DNA from: Anastatus disparis
Taxonomy: Eukaryota; Arthropoda; Insecta; Hymenoptera; Eupelmidae
DNA: 64,000 bases
NCBI GenBank assembly: GCA_017163975.1
Contig: JAFFSR010000249.1
Location: forward strand, 4,773,001 to 4,837,000
Direction of reading: 5' to 3'
Positions 20,137 to 33,484 of this stretch are shown here, one piece after another (the first letter of the stretch is position 1; each line of letters opens with the position of its first letter). A model generated the notes under the pieces. The model was given only the letters and a program-made list of their open reading frames with translations. It was not told the origin of the DNA and did not search any database. The position numbers and the translations under genes are program-made.

Positions 20137-23083
20137 TTGTCATCTCCTTCTTCTATCCACTCTCATATGCCATCGGTTACTAAACAACTTCCTTTTATTA
20201 ATTCTAGTAAACAATTCATTACTGAGGATGGCCTGCGTGTCTGCTATTTCAATGCTAACTCTTTGCGAGCACACATTGAGATGATTAGGCATTTCTTGGC
20301 ATCTCGTGCCTTTTCCCCTGTAATAGCTATAACTGAGACAAAACTGGGTTAGGTGGTTGATGATTCCTAAGTTATGCTGGATGATTACGTTCTCCATCGA
20401 CGTGATCGCAATACTTGTGGTGGCGGTGTCGCTTTTTCATATACATTGCTGTCTTACTTCCATCCGTCTGTGCTCATCTACTGGTAGTTGAACAGGCAAA
20501 CCTGGATTGCCTGAATATCTTTTCTATGAGATCACAGCTAAGGCTACTCCTTCTTCTATCTTCGTTGGAGTAGTTTATAGACCACCGCATGCGCCTTTCC
20601 TTGTGCACAATGACTTCATGCCGGACTTAACTGCTTTTATGCACAATTACAGAACCAAGATTATTCTTGGTGATTTTAATATGGATCAACTATCTGGGTC
20701 TGATGATGCATTGTTCCTCAGATCACTAATTTCTGACAATTTCCTTTTTCCTGTTTCATTTAGACCTACTCACCATACTGCTACATCTGATACCTGGCTA
20801 GATTTATGCCTCATTGATACCAATGATACTTTGATTGATTACTGGAAGAATGATGTACCTTTCATTGACGGCCATGACCTACTAACCACTACTGTTAAGT
20901 CTTCTCTCAAATGTCCCACCTTAAATGACTTCACTTATCGGGATTTCAAGTACGTTGATCAGTCTGCTTTGCTAGCGTTTTTTCGCTCTCTGGAGTGTTC
21001 CACCTGTGGTGGTGCTTTGCCTTTGGCTGATCGTCTTGACTGTCTGTATTCGCATCTTCATGAGGCAATCTTACGCTTTGTACTGGTCAAAGTAGTTCGT
21101 TAGGGTAGACATCATTGCCCGTAGGTCACTCCTGAGCTCAACGGATTGATACTTGAAAAGGATAGGCTTTATAGGCGATGTAGACGCTCTAGACTCTACA
21201 TAGACTGAATTAACTACAGGACTGCACGAGACAAAGCACACTCACAGATCTAAACTGCTAAATTGTTATACTATCATGACAGACTGACTGGACTCACGAA
21301 CTCGCAACAGATTTGGAAGAAGCTCAAGAACTTGGGTATCTGCTCCGGTTGCAAAGACTCTTTGCATGGTTTCTCGCCTGACGAGCTTAATGATTTCTTC
21401 GGTGGTATTGCGTTTGATCCACTTGCTCCCTCGGTCGACGCTTACCTTAAGAACTTATCTGATGATGATTTTCGACCTGCTTTTCATTTCAGAGAGGTGA
21501 CAGCCGAGGAAGTCTTGCTGGCGATTAGCCACTCTTCCTCTTAAGTGAGGGGTCATGATGGTGTTCCTCAATCATTTATTTTTCTTGCTTTTCCTGCTAT
21601 TGGGTCGCTTATCTGTAGTATGTTTAACGATTCTTTGATGCTTTCTCAGTTTCCAACAGTGTGGAAGAAGTCTTTAGTTACTGCTTTAAATAAAACTCTT
21701 TCTCCTCGAACAATGAATGATATAAGACCGATTTCTCTCCTTTCCTTCTTGTCTAAGGCTCTTGAGCGCCTGGTGCACCAACAGCTTTCGGATTACTTAT
21801 ACTCTCGACAGTTACTCGACCCTTTTTAGACTGGCTACAGGACTTTACACAGTACGCAGACTGCATTATTTAGACTGACGGATGACATTCGATATGGTAT
21901 GGATAGGCGACTTGTCACATTGCTCTTGCTGTTTGACTTCAGCAAAGCGTTCGATACAGTGTGTCATGTTACACTTTTAAAGAAGCTATATGAAATAGAT
22001 TGCTCTGTGGCTGTTGTCAGATAGTTTGCTTCCTACTTGACCGGTAGACAACAGGCAGTTCTTCGACCGGATGGTGTCATATCGGCTTTCAGAGATCTTA
22101 ATACGGGTGTTTCTCGGGGATCAGTCCTTGGTCCTCTACTTTTTTCAATTTATATAAATAATGTTGCTGTTGGTCTGAATGCTCGAGTCTCTCACCTCAT
22201 CTATGCGGATAAACTGCAAATTTATGTGCAGTTCCTTTTTTCCGAATTGTCTCATTTCTCTGCATTGATAGGTGAGCAGGCAGAACGTGTTTCTGAATGG
22301 GCTACCTCTAATTTATTGAACCTTAATGTTGGTAAGACTGAGGCTATTTTGTTTGGTTCATATTTTTTACATCAATAAATTGTCCTATATCTCATCAGCT
22401 GGTGTGCCTCTCAATGGTACACTCATTCCTTTTGAATCGTGTGTCCGTAATCTTGGCGTTTGGTTGAATCCAAAGTTTAATTGGAAGGAGCATATCAGTC
22501 ACGCGTGCAAAAAGGCTAACACCATTCTCTATCACCTTAATTATTTTAGAAGGAGTACTAACTTTCTTTTGCGCAAGCATTTGGTCCAGGCTCTTTTGTT
22601 TCCACTGATTGATTACTGCTGCTAAGTCTACTGTGATCTCTCTGGAGAGCTCGACCTTAAGCTCCAGCGACTCGTCAACTCTGGCATACGTTACATCTAT
22701 GGTGTAAGAACGCGCGAGCATGTCTCTCCTCTTAGGTACTCTTTGGGCTGGCTTTCGACTGGTGGTAGAAGAAAATACTTCACTGCAGCTTTCCTGTATT
22801 CTGTTTTTAGATTTGATACACTGTCTTACATTTTGGACAGATACCGTTGGAATCTGCTTGGGAGGCCTCAGAACCTCAGGGCAATGGGAGACCACTGATC
22901 ATTCCTCATTCATCTACAGAATATTATCACAACTCATTCGTCTCTATGTCATCTCGCATCTGGAACAGTTTGCCTCACAATATACGATCATTAACATCAG
23001 CCTTCTTATTTAAATCATCCGCCTACAATCATTTCATTACACTTGAGAGTGGACAGGCCCTTAAGCTACAGCCGCGTCTTTAA
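20137..23083 (+). pseudogene. LINE ORF2: endonuclease and reverse transcriptase, multiply broken
   Basis: An APE-type endonuclease is recognisable in FNANSLRAHIEMIRHFL and AITETKL, then VGVVYRPPHAPF, IILGDFNMDQL and the DGHDLLTT catalytic block. Reverse transcriptase follows: LNKTLSPRTMNDIRPISLL, LVTLLLLFDFSKAFDTV, RGSVLGPLLFSIYINNV, then YADKLQIY where YADD is expected, so the second catalytic Asp is now Lys. The thumb region is NLGVWLNPKFNWKEHI. The C-terminal Cys/His-type region is degraded. Stops and frameshifts separate at least six open pieces. The 3' end is followed by an AATAAA-like stretch and a (CTAT)n-type tail at about 23255-23278. The clade is CR1/Jockey-group by ORF1 finger and tail, not resolved further. 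Confidence 0.85.
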
Positions 23084-23278
23084 GATCTCTTTTTTTTGTA
23101 TATTCTAAATTTTATAAATTTTATAATTTATAATTCGTCCTGCATTATAATATTATAACTCGTTTTTAACTTTATTCCTTAATTTATAATTATATTATTC
23201 ACTGTTTTGTAATCAAAATTTTATATAGTACAACATATTGTATAAATAAAAAACTTATCTATCTACCTATCTATCTCT
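23084..23278 (+). other. LINE 3' UTR and (CTAT)n tail
   Basis: AT-rich 3' end, then AATAAAAAACTTATCTATCT and further CTAT units, a microsatellite-like tail rather than poly(A). The 5'-truncated copy at 36816-38615 ends in the same kind of tail, supporting one family. Confidence 0.7.
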
Positions 23279-23584
23279 TTGACCTAATTTGCACTTTGTT
23301 TTCACGGAGAAAGTAAAAGAAGGGATGTAACGCACTTATTAGTCAATTAATAAGCCAAACTCTAGATCTTTCGATCTAAAGTCCAGCCCATAAGCTTGCA
23401 TAGACCGTGTGAAAGAAAAGCGCTCGTTCCTTGTTACCGGATGTGATAGAATAATTTAAACAAAACAATATTACTTAAAAAAGGAATATTAAAAATTAAA
23501 TTAAAAAATGTTTAATGTCTACGAAAAATCAATTACAACATTTTTTCACGCGATATATAAAATAATCATTCATATTTATAAAAA

Positions 23585-23760
23585 TACCTTAGTAGAAAAT
23601 AAACCACTTTTTGGACATTTTTGGAGGTTAGTGCATGTTAAAATAGCATGTATCTAGAAATTCTGTAAATACTTAAAAAATAATTTCTAAATAAGTGTCA
23701 TTTTAACATGCGTTAACAATTAAAACTGGCCAAGAAATAGTTTGTTTTCTACCAAAGTAT
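23585..23760. mobile_element. Short inverted-repeat MITE (about 176 bp)
   Basis: The arms ATACCTTAGTAGAAAATAAA and ATACTTTGGTAGAAAACAAA (right end, complemented) lead into TTTTTGGAC/TTCTTGGCC and then GCATGTTAAAAT on both sides. It has no coding sequence. Confidence 0.6.
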
Positions 23761-23876
23761 AATTATTTTAATATAAACTTTAAAATATAATACATAATAT
23801 TTTCAATGTTTCAGTTAACATTTAAAGAATATTATTTTTTATTTTTAAATATATAAATAAAAAAATTTTTTCATTT

Positions 23877-26800
23877 ATATGGGCTTATCTCAGAAGTTGT
23901 TAATTTTTTATGAGAAAAAATTTTTTTTGTCAAAATGATAGTACGTTTATTTTACTCGGGTAATCGTGTTCAAATAACCATAAAAAACAAGTTTTCCAAA
24001 AAAATTGAGTAATTTAAGGTACCTGAAAATGAAATATTTTTTAATATAGGACGAACAATACATTGTGTAACAATAATAGATATCAATTATAACGTTATAA
24101 AATAAATAATCAACTATATGACAAACATATAAGAAAAAGAAAGGTATACAATTTTGAAGTACAAATTCAAATTATTTCTTCAACGTACATTTCCGCCGCA
24201 GTCTTGTCGTAGCGACAGAGTCATCACTCTTCCTTTTTGCCTTGCAAACATTAGTTTGAATATTCTTTTTTAAGCAAAGGGACATTTATTAGGTTGTAAA
24301 CTAAAATGTGTACACGCAAAATTCATCAGTTTATTGTAAACACAATAAGAGCAAGATAAATAATTTAAATACAGAGTTTGTTTTCTCATTTGTCCAGAGT
24401 AATTGAAAATTTTTTTTTTTTATAAACGACTTTTAAAGCTTCTGGTAATTTTTTATCAATGTACTTTATATCAACTTGATCAATCAGAAATGCTGTTATT
24501 TTTTCGAATTCGCTTGAGTTTATTACATCGATTATATTTTTTGCAGAAATGACATCCCCGCCTCTGTCGACTACACCATTACACATTGACTTTACCGTAC
24601 CACTTATGCCATCTGCTGTACTTTTTCCGTGACCTGCGCATGTAAAATTCCATGTAGCAAAATCCAGAACCATGCCATTACAATACTTCTCAAATAACCA
24701 AAAATTTGTTTTATTTTTATATTGCGAAAGAGGGCCATCGCTTTGAGTATGCAGTATTTTTACTTGTCCCACGGTTTTTTTTATTAATTCTAAGACAGGT
24801 CTGAGATGAGCCCAAATAGACGCTACGTCATGTCGCAAACACTCTGATGCAGAACAGAATGATTAACATTTTATTTTATCATCTTTATTTCTGTAATAAA
24901 ATGCTCTAGTATGCAATGATAATTGTTTCTTAGATGCTCCGAAATGTACGCTTTGAATTTCCTTATGATATTTTGCTTCATAATTTTGTGAAAAGTCTAG
25001 TACAATAAATACTTCATTTAACATTAAATTTTGTTTAATATTATGAATTGTTCTGTATTGATGACCAGCATCGTAGGCATGTTTTATAAATTGAGAAATT
25101 TCACTATTAAATACAGCAGTTAGTTGGTTTATTGTACAATCAACTTTAAAGTGATATTAACTGTATAATTTAAGCCCTTAGCACCTCGTCTAGTTTCCTG
25201 GCGGATGATCCATTAGTAATAATAAGTTCTACTATCATTATTTTGAATATTAATTTTTACATTTAATACACTCTCCATAAGAACATTGTTTGCTTTCAAT
25301 ATCACAGACTTTTGAATTAATAAATACTAAACTAGACTTACTAGGTATCAATTTTAATAAAAATAGCTTCTCAAGTAACTGATCCATATTCGCATGAGGT
25401 TTACACATACATGTATCTTGTTCATTACTTTTTAGTTTTCTTGCCCAAAAAGGCTTATGACGATAAAATGATGCTCGAGAAATTTTCATCGATCCTTCTC
25501 TAATGTACTTTTCATAAAGATCGTCAACTGTATACAATAAATAGCGTATACGCTTTGTTACTTTATTTTTTGTTGTAGTATCATTTATACCTGGAGCCAA
25601 GGATGAATTTTCATCTTTTTTGAAAAATTCATGTATTTTCCTTATTATTTTTAAAGTTATAGATTCTTTTTTACTTCTAGATATATTTTTCACAATAGAA
25701 TTTGAGTTGGAATACTTTTTATGAATGTACTGAGAAACTAAGAAAGGTTTATTAGCAAGCTTTTTATACTTTTGTACTATTTTTCCTGCTAAACATTGCT
25801 TGAAAAAAGATTGATCTCTTTTTGTCTTCAATGATTTTAATTTGTGACAAATTTTTTCTTTCAAAGCTACACCATAAATTATATTTTCTGTAATCGCTTT
25901 AGGCCCAAATTGTTTAATCTTTTCAACTTCGTTCAAAATTGAATCATTAGTGTAAGTGTTTTGCTTTTTTTGTAACCTATAATATTTTTTCTTCCATTTA
26001 TTAATTTCAGTATTTTTCAGCTCCAAGTCAGATTGTAATTTTTTTATTTTATGATTTTTTTTTATTTCTCTATTTTTCATAAATTTAATTGTTATTCTCA
26101 ATCTTTCAACTAAAGATTTATTCTTAATGGAAGTACCTGCTTTCGGCGATCTGCTCTTAACAACGTCAGGTGCATCCTTAGCTTCCAATTGAATTTCCTG
26201 CGAAGTACTGCCTTGTCTTTCATTAACCGCTGCACTGGAAGTACTAGTAGGTGAAGTGACTCGTCTTTTCTTTGGTAATTAACTACTATTATACAAATTT
26301 TTCTTACAATTTTTTATCTTTTACTGTTTGTCTTAGCAGGAACTCATTTAATTTTATTTTCCGTAAAGAATATGATTTAATATATATTGGACTCAGCGAA
26401 TTATCGAGCATAGAATCGTTACTCACCTCCTGAATAACTTTACTGTAAATAAAATTTTTATTAAAGTTTATTAGAAATTGTCTAATATAATAAAATGATA
26501 TCACATTTATAGCCTTCATTTGAACTTATGAATTATCATCTTGAGCTTTTTTTGACTTTAAACGTCGTTCTTCGTTGCATTTTCTTGCTCTTGACAATTT
26601 GCGTTGTCGATTTTCGGCAGCTTCTGCACGAGATAATCACATTTTCGTGTTTCACGAGAGCTTTAATAATTATAATAATAATAATAATAAACTAATTATT
26701 AATTTTTTATAATATCAAGAATAATTAAATAACAGAAGTTGCAGAATTATTAATTATAATATAAATTTATAAGTTTATGTACTTACTAAATACACATCTT

Positions 26801-27820
26801 GTTTACGCAAAGAATACACGCACTATGACTGCTACGATAACATCGATCTTGAAATTTATAAAATTTTAGACCAGCGTCAAAGTAAACACGAGCTTATTGT
26901 TGACATACCAATCATATACAAAATGATAATATTAATATTTTTAAAGTAATTTTATGGCTATTATCTAGATGGCATTAGTAGTAGCCAAAAATAGAGAAAT
27001 CACTTGTGATCTTTAAAAATAATTGTTTTAATTCTAATTTACTCGATGATTAATGTATCCATTATTAATCAGTCGACACACCATCGTTTACGTAGGCACA
27101 CTAAATAATTTCATATTGACTCTCTAACGGTGTGAGATAATAACAAAACTACTAATGAACATTTTGCCATAGTATATCTTAAGTGTAAATATACCAGGCA
27201 AAAGTGGTACAAAGGTGGTATGATCAAATTTACAATTGTACCGTTGAAAAATATAAAATTTTTTTGCTAAAAAAAAAAGTGTTTGCAAAATATATATCCG
27301 TGTATATTTTTAATTTTAAAGGTACACTTAATTTTGACTTATAGAATTGTTTGTTTTGAAGAGAGGTAGAAGATTATGGGGTCAAAATTACGTTTCGATC
27401 AATGTTCAAATTTTTATAGACAAAAAAGTGCAGAAAATTAAAATTCTGCAATAAGCAGTGGCAGTTATGTTATATGTTATTATTTTCTTTATTTGATAGG
27501 TACGTTCATTACAATTGCACAAAAATGTCTGTTTTTGTATCTGATTTTATGCCCCTAATCCCCGAGACCTCATTTTTTATGTTCAAAAAGTTATTGTTAA
27601 AAAAAGATTCCAGTTTTTTCGAGTGACACATAGAAATTTCAAATTTTTGACCTTTAAAAGCCGTTTATTAATTAGTGTTTGAAATATTTTACGTTTTTAT
27701 AAATCAGATAGTTTCTTAGAACTTTGTTCTCTTAAATTCAATTAATATCAGTACATAATAATTATTGTTTATATAAGCGAGTGACAAAAAAATTAACAAC
27801 TACTGAGATTTCCTCATATA
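23877..27820 (-). mobile_element. Candidate boundaries of a DDE transposon (about 3.9 kb)
   Basis: A roughly 35-bp imperfect inverted pair sits outside the transposase pseudogene. CTCAGAAGTTGTTAATTTTT at 23890 is matched by the complement of AAAAAAATTAACAACTACTG at about 27786. Their spacing and position round the gene suggest terminal repeats. The match could be shorter than the true ends, and no target duplication is clear. Confidence 0.4.
24386..26640 (-). pseudogene. DDE-type transposase, broken into several frames
   Basis: The N-terminal basic zone (26520-26640) reads ENRQRKLSRARKCNEERRLK. A coiled-coil-rich 312-codon frame (26188-25250) has KISRASFYRHKPFWARKL, a TCMCKPHAN motif and a Cys cluster (CSYGECIKCK). 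The next part (25250-24840), in shifted frames, contains EVFIVLDFSQNYEAKYHKEI, giving the first Asp. The last frame (24838-24386) has HTQSDGPLSQYKNKTNFWLF with the second acidic site and AGHGKSTADGISGTVKSMC. Proteins with this DF-x-x-NY ... SDGxxSQYKN ... HGK-x-x-x-DG-x-x-GT-x-K series are common uncharacterised transposases in insects and Hydra. I cannot name the superfamily with confidence. It lies between candidate terminal repeats at 23.88 and 27.82 kb. Confidence 0.65.
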
Positions 27821-29670
27821 TTAAAATAGAAATAACTTTTTTGAAAAATGTAAGTGAAATTAGGTCTTCTGGGGAAACCACTTAAAAAATAACGCGCCTA
27901 CCTATATACCTCGGTATTTAAAAATATTTAATAATACTAGATAGCGTGGAAAACATAGAAATATATTTATAGTAAGAAATTTTATATCTAAGATAATTTA
28001 GATAAAGGTCATAGTACATTATGCAACGGGTGTGTAAATTTATTTACGAAACGATAAGTTTACAGTAAGAAGTTTCGTAAAAAAGCCTTTTTGCACCCGT
28101 TCCATATGTAGTTTATACCACGATAGCTGAATAATCATATTAAAGTTATGATTTTGAGGTTAGAGTGGTATAAAATAATTTATTAATATTATAGACATTA
28201 ATAAGATTGTATTATTCATAACAATTAGCTTTATATTAACAATAGAAACTTTCGTTATCTAACAATCATAAGAATAATGACAAAAAATGGTTTGTTAATA
28301 AATTTTTTAATATAACTTAATATCATATTATAATACTTTTATGATTTACTAGAAAAATTAGATAAATAATAAAAGTATTATGAACCAGAACAAAAAAAAT
28401 ACTATATAATTTAATAATTTTTTATAAAATATTATTCCTCAAATCGTCAAGGAACTGCATAAATTATCGCAAAAAAATCAGATAAGAATGTATAGCTGGA
28501 AGGAAAATTAATAATTACGCTATGAAATACACAAACAAAGAAATAAGCCGAAATATACAAAACTTATAGATTTTATTGAACTACACTTCAACACTAGCTA
28601 TACACAGAAAAGGGCGCCAGTCGCGTGATCGGACGCGACTCCGTGAGTTATCCTAATTATATCTATATAAAACAAACGCGTTGAAAAGAGAGCCAACGGC
28701 ACGTTTAATTAACTGATAATGGTACGCTACACCCAAAAGCTACAATGGTAATTGGCTTGAGCGAGAGCAAAAACAAGAGAAATGAACTGTCTAATGCTGC
28801 GCATGTGGTCACCAACACACACGCGCATAACGCAATAAAAACAAGGAACGATATATTTATCGTTAAAATAAAAAAAAATTTAGAACTATTGTAGAGCATC
28901 TATGCTTTTAAGAACTCACGCAAAATTTCCACTCCTTGACACGCAAAAAACGTAAAAACGTATAGCTAAAAGGTTTCGCTGTATAAAATACTGCTATGCA
29001 GTTCAGATCTAATGTACATCGACCGACTTGAAGGCTAGCTACAGAAGAAATGAACATCTCAAGATGAATTTTCTTCCTTCTTCACGTGGCGCCACCTTAT
29101 GCTCTTACCTTTTCCGTCTACATGACTACTAGAGACATGCTATACGTATATTAGATACGTTGGCTAAGCTTGGCTGTGCTGTATATTAATTATATGTTAT
29201 AGTATGTCGTATTCGGTAGAATACTCATGGAGCTAGCTAATTGGGTATTGGGGTGTCATACCACCCTGCTTGTAGCTAAAGTATATTCAATTAGCAATAC
29301 ACTATACTATAAAGTACACAACTTTAAAATACTCTATAATATGGAATATTATAGCATACGCTACACTATATTAAAGTGTGTTGGCAAATATTCAGCGCAT
29401 TGTTACAAGTAGGCAAACCTTTTCGCTCTGCCATGGTAAGACAAAGACAGATAAAGGAGAGCGCAGTTAAAAGTAAACAAATAAGTTAAACTCTAAAGAG
29501 CTATAGTTCTCCGTCAGCGTCGCTCGTTCGTTTCTGTGATTCGTCGAGGTCTTTCTCTGTCGCATCTAAAGGAAGAAATATATACGGAGAAAGGAAATTA
29601 CCTAAAAAGAATGTACTAACTTGAGTCAGTACTAGAAAGAACATAACCAGTCGTTTTTTAATTAATACTC
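26641..29670. other. Non-coding stretch with a short inverted repeat
   Basis: No gene seen. Around 28018-28125 a small inverted repeat pairs GCAACGGGTG with CACCCGTTCC and flanking TTTACGAAACG with CGTAAAAAAG, possibly a roughly 100-bp MITE. 28.56-29.64 kb is less AT-rich but shows no recognisable frame or element boundary. Confidence 0.4.
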
Positions 29671-30371
29671 ACCAGCAGAGTGTCCGAGTTGCGGGTTACA
29701 GATCTTGATGAAACTTCGAGATAAGTATTCAGGTACCAAAATATGTGTAAAGCCACAGTGTTACAGTCTAACGCTTCGAAAAAGTAAAGTTATGGACAAT
29801 TATAGTCTTATTTTCACAAAAATATGAAAAAAGAATTCCTAATTGAAGTGTAAATAATTCTGTCTAGAAATGTCTTTAATAAATCCACAATAACTAAAAT
29901 GAAAGCAGAGAAAGCAAGCTTCAATTTGCGAGTTTCCTAATTGAAAAATAATAATTAGAACTAAAGTTATGCTTGTTTAAAGTTGAGCAGTAAGAAAGTA
30001 CCTAAAATAGAGTCTAAATTTTGAAGGATGGTGATTTTTAGTACTCTTTTGATGCTTAATTTTAAACAAGCATAACTTTAGTTCTAATTATTATTTTTTA
30101 GTTTGGAAACTAGAAAAATAAAGCTTGCTTTCTCTGCTTTTATTTAAGTTATTGTGGATTTATTAAAGACATTTTTAGACAGAATTATTCACACTTCAAT
30201 TAGGAGTTCTTTTTTCATATTTTTCCGAAAATAAGACTATAATCGTCCATAACTTCAGTTTTTCGAAGCATTAGATCGTACCGCTGTGTCTTTTCTCATA
30301 TTTCGGTATCTAAATACTTATCCCAAAGTTTCATATAGATCTGTGAAACGCAACTCAGACACTCTCCTGGT
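29671..30371. mobile_element. Foldback element family F, copy 2 (701 bp)
   Basis: Palindromic like the inner copy at 16741-17439: ends ACCAGNAGAGTGTCYGAGTT, shared arm blocks and almost identical length. This copy lacks the outer TTAAGCCCGAG-type inverted pair, which shows that the outer pair is a separate layer. It abuts the zinc-knuckle frame, whose final residues are encoded by the element end. Confidence 0.8.
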
Positions 30372-30612
30372 TAGAGCACGCTGGTTTGAATACCCCAAGT
30401 TGACCACAACCTCTGCAGAAGATTCTTTTTAGGGCTAGGCAAGTGGTCCAATTGTAGCTGGAATGACCACAGTTCCAACAGTAAGTTCTGGCTGCCCAAG
30501 TCTCGCGGGTTGACTTTTCACTATCAGCTGTAGGGCGGGGCGGTGAAGCTGCACGGGCAAGAAGGGCAGGAGTTGGAAGGGAGGATGGAGGGGAGATTTC
30601 TAGAGACATCAA
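30370..30612 (-). pseudogene. Gag-like zinc-knuckle fragment
   Basis: The frame reads into YCWNCGHSSYNWTTC and then FCRGCGQLGVFKPAC. The first is a CX2CX4-5-X4-C knuckle in which the His position is not clear (HSSYNW), and the second has CX2C and a final C. This double-knuckle spacing is typical of gag nucleocapsid regions of insect Gypsy-like elements. The N-terminal part is Pro/Ser-rich. The C-terminus is cut by the foldback element. It lies downstream, in transcription direction, of the Gypsy integrase, where a gag domain is not expected. Confidence 0.5.
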
Positions 30613-30808
30613 GGGAGGGACTAAGGATGAGGGTTGGTGGGATGTATTGGGTTGAGTGCATGGTGAAAATGTAGCTAGAAGAGGTGGTGGTGTTAGGGTT
30701 GGAAAAGGGATTTAGTGATAGAGCTGAATGGAAGGGACAGGAGAGGGTTTTTGGAAAAACTAAGGGAAACTGAAAGGAGATAATGGCTGCAAGCGATGAG
30801 AGGATGGA

Positions 30809-31058
30809 TTAAAGGCACAGGACTGCCTGAGAAGGGGAGAGAGTAGGATTAGGGGCAGAGAAGTGAGAAGATGGGGGTGAGTTCAGTAGGAAGGGGTTGT
30901 AGGAAGAGGGTTGAGATATGAGGGTTGGGTATGGATCAAGAACAGCTAGAGTAGTTTGGTACTCCTCGGTGGCGTCATTACCACGGTCTGACGGTAGTAT
31001 AGCTGGGATGGTTGGTAGGTCCTCATAGTCGCGATTATCAGCTTGATCTGGTGATGTT
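30809..31058 (-). other. Pro/Ser-rich frame downstream of the Gypsy integrase
   Basis: The frame continuing from the integrase end encodes an acidic, Pro/Ser/Thr-rich tail (SPDQADNRDYEDLPTIPAIL and onward) and stops at 30809. It may be a C-terminal extension of pol or part of the unit carrying the zinc knuckle, which is in a different frame 200 bp on. Confidence 0.35.
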
Positions 31059-32133
31059 GTTGACATTGGGCTGTATTTTTTTAATTCACATAGATGGCGT
31101 CCTCCTCTCATACACACCCGAGTCCGCTCACATCTTTGATTCAGAAATCCTAGATATCTGCATATCTTTAAACTAAATCATGTATCGCTGGTAGTCTTTT
31201 TGCTTTGTCTGCCCAGTCTGCGATGTTACCTTGCTGAGTTGGTTTTGAATTATCTATGGATTTGCGAAAAAAGGATTGTAGGAATAGTATTGCGACCTAT
31301 ATTTAAGAAAGCTGGAGTGATTTTAGTGGACGAGTGCACCATAGTATTGAGAGTGATGCTAAATTCTCCTAAGTGTTCGTCCCAATCGTGGTAGTCTTGT
31401 TCAATAAAACTGTTGATCATGGGTTTTAGATTCCGGTTAACTCGCTCTACGGGGTTTGACTGTGCATGATAAGGGGGAGGAGGTAGTGAAGTGTTCTATA
31501 TCATATTTCTCTAATCGGTCATCTACAACTTGGTTTTTAAACTCTAACCCATTGTCGGTTAATAGATGTTGAGGACAACCCCAACGATTCATAATTAATT
31601 CTTCAAAAGCTTGCATGAGAGGTTTCATTCCTACATAATGGGTAAACAGGTCCTCAAATACTATAATATATTTGTAACCGGCTCTCGATGGAGGTTTCGG
31701 GCCATTTATGTCTGCAGAGATTCCATGTGCCTTGAATATATTTTTCTTTCATTAGACCAGTTGAGATTTTTTATGAGCCTGATACTCTTGACATTCTCTT
31801 ATGTATTGCCCTTATGTAATACCTTGGCCAGTAATAATAAGTAGCTAAACGAGAAAAGGTCTTTTCCATTCCTATATGACCAGCTTTCGGAGTATTGTGT
31901 GCTTCATAAAGGGCTTTTTTCGATCTGCTAAAGGGAGTATTAATTTCCAAGTATCTAGGTCGGGAATAATAGGGTCTATGTTATCATTTGGGTGGTGGAA
32001 ATAAAGAAGGTCATTTTCTATTCTAGAATCAGGGTAATTTGTTGGGGATCGCTGAACCATTTCCTTTTCTTCGACGATATCAGCTATTGTTTGTATGAAT
32101 GGGGGCTAAAGCAGCTATATGAACTGTGGTTAA

Positions 32134-32545
32134 ATGGAGGTCGGAACCAAATCGGTGACTTAGTTCAATGCTTACAATAAATGCTTATAATGATTTATTT
32201 ATTCAATTGCATGGCAAAAATATATTCATTTCCTCTAACCATGTATATAAAGAATAATTTGAAACAGTTTCGGTGACAAAAAAATATAAAATATTGTCAT
32301 AAAACTAAAAATGCCATCTAACGGTCGATGCGGCTGTTATTGGCATGCAATAGATTTCAATTTAGCATTTTCCGCTTCATGACAATATTTTATATTTTTT
32401 TATTTCTGTAACCGTTTTAAATTATTCATTATGATTATGATTAGAGGAAATAACTATATTTTTATCGTGCAAATGAATAAATAAATCATTATAAGCATTT
32501 ATAGTAAGCACTGAACTAAGTCACCGATTTGGTTCCGACCGCCTC
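32134..32545. mobile_element. 412-bp TTAA foldback MITE inside the Gypsy remnant
   Basis: TTAA at 32130-32133 and 32546-32549. The inverted ends contain GGTCGGAACCAAATCGGTGA on both sides, followed by CTTAGTTCARTGCTTAC, and the arms extend well into the element. It is non-coding. It lies exactly between the RNase H and integrase zinc-binding parts of the Gypsy remnant. Confidence 0.8.
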
Positions 32546-33484
32546 TTAAGAGCATAAGATACTTTTAATTGACTACTTCAACGATGCATCAGCTTTATAT
32601 CAAATGCTTGCAATCTAGTATGCCATCTAGCTAGTCGATCTGTTGCATCTTTTAAATTTTTCAACTATACCAAGCTATCGTGATCAGTATACACAATTAA
32701 CGGAGTTCCTTGGTGATGAGCTCTCAGACGCTCAGTTGCTCAAATAACTGTTTAACATTCTTTCTCTGACATCGTGTAATTATGTTCTATGCGACTAAGA
32801 GTGCGGATAATATAGTATATTGGGTGTTTTTCTTTGTCAATTTCTTGGTTTAGCACACCTGACATGGCAAAGTTACTTGCATCAATTTTCAGAACAAACG
32901 GCTAGTTGAAATTGGGCATGCTAAAATGGGGGTTTCAGTGAGGACTTGCTTAAGGGGGCAGCCTGCTTTAGAGGCTTCAAAAAATCGATATTTTTTAGGA
33001 TTTTATTGGAAAGGAAAGGAATGTCTGATTAAAATGAAACTTTTAGGGTTTATTCTTATACATTTAAATAGTCTTCTCAAATTTTTTTATTATTATACAT
33101 AAGATATTCTTTATGTTTCAAGAAATTTACGGAGGCGCCTCGAGTGTGCACTTTCTGTGTGGCGGGCAAGATGCAGGTTGCAATTTTCATCTGAAACAAA
33201 AAACCAAAAGAAATTTTCTAATTTTCAATTGTGTAATTCCTAGGTGAACCAAGAAAATTCAACAAAAAGTGAAAAATTCAACAATTTTTCGCAGATTAAA
33301 ACAAAAATGCATTTGAAAAAAAAAATTCACTTTAGATCGTTTAAAAACCGGGTTGATGTTAACTTTTTTAAGGTATTTACGGTTCACCTAGAAGAGAATT
33401 TAATCCCGAATACAACGCATTTTGACTCGTTTCGATAGGACGTTTATTTTTTTTCCTATCTTGCCCGCCAATTTGAAAAAATCA

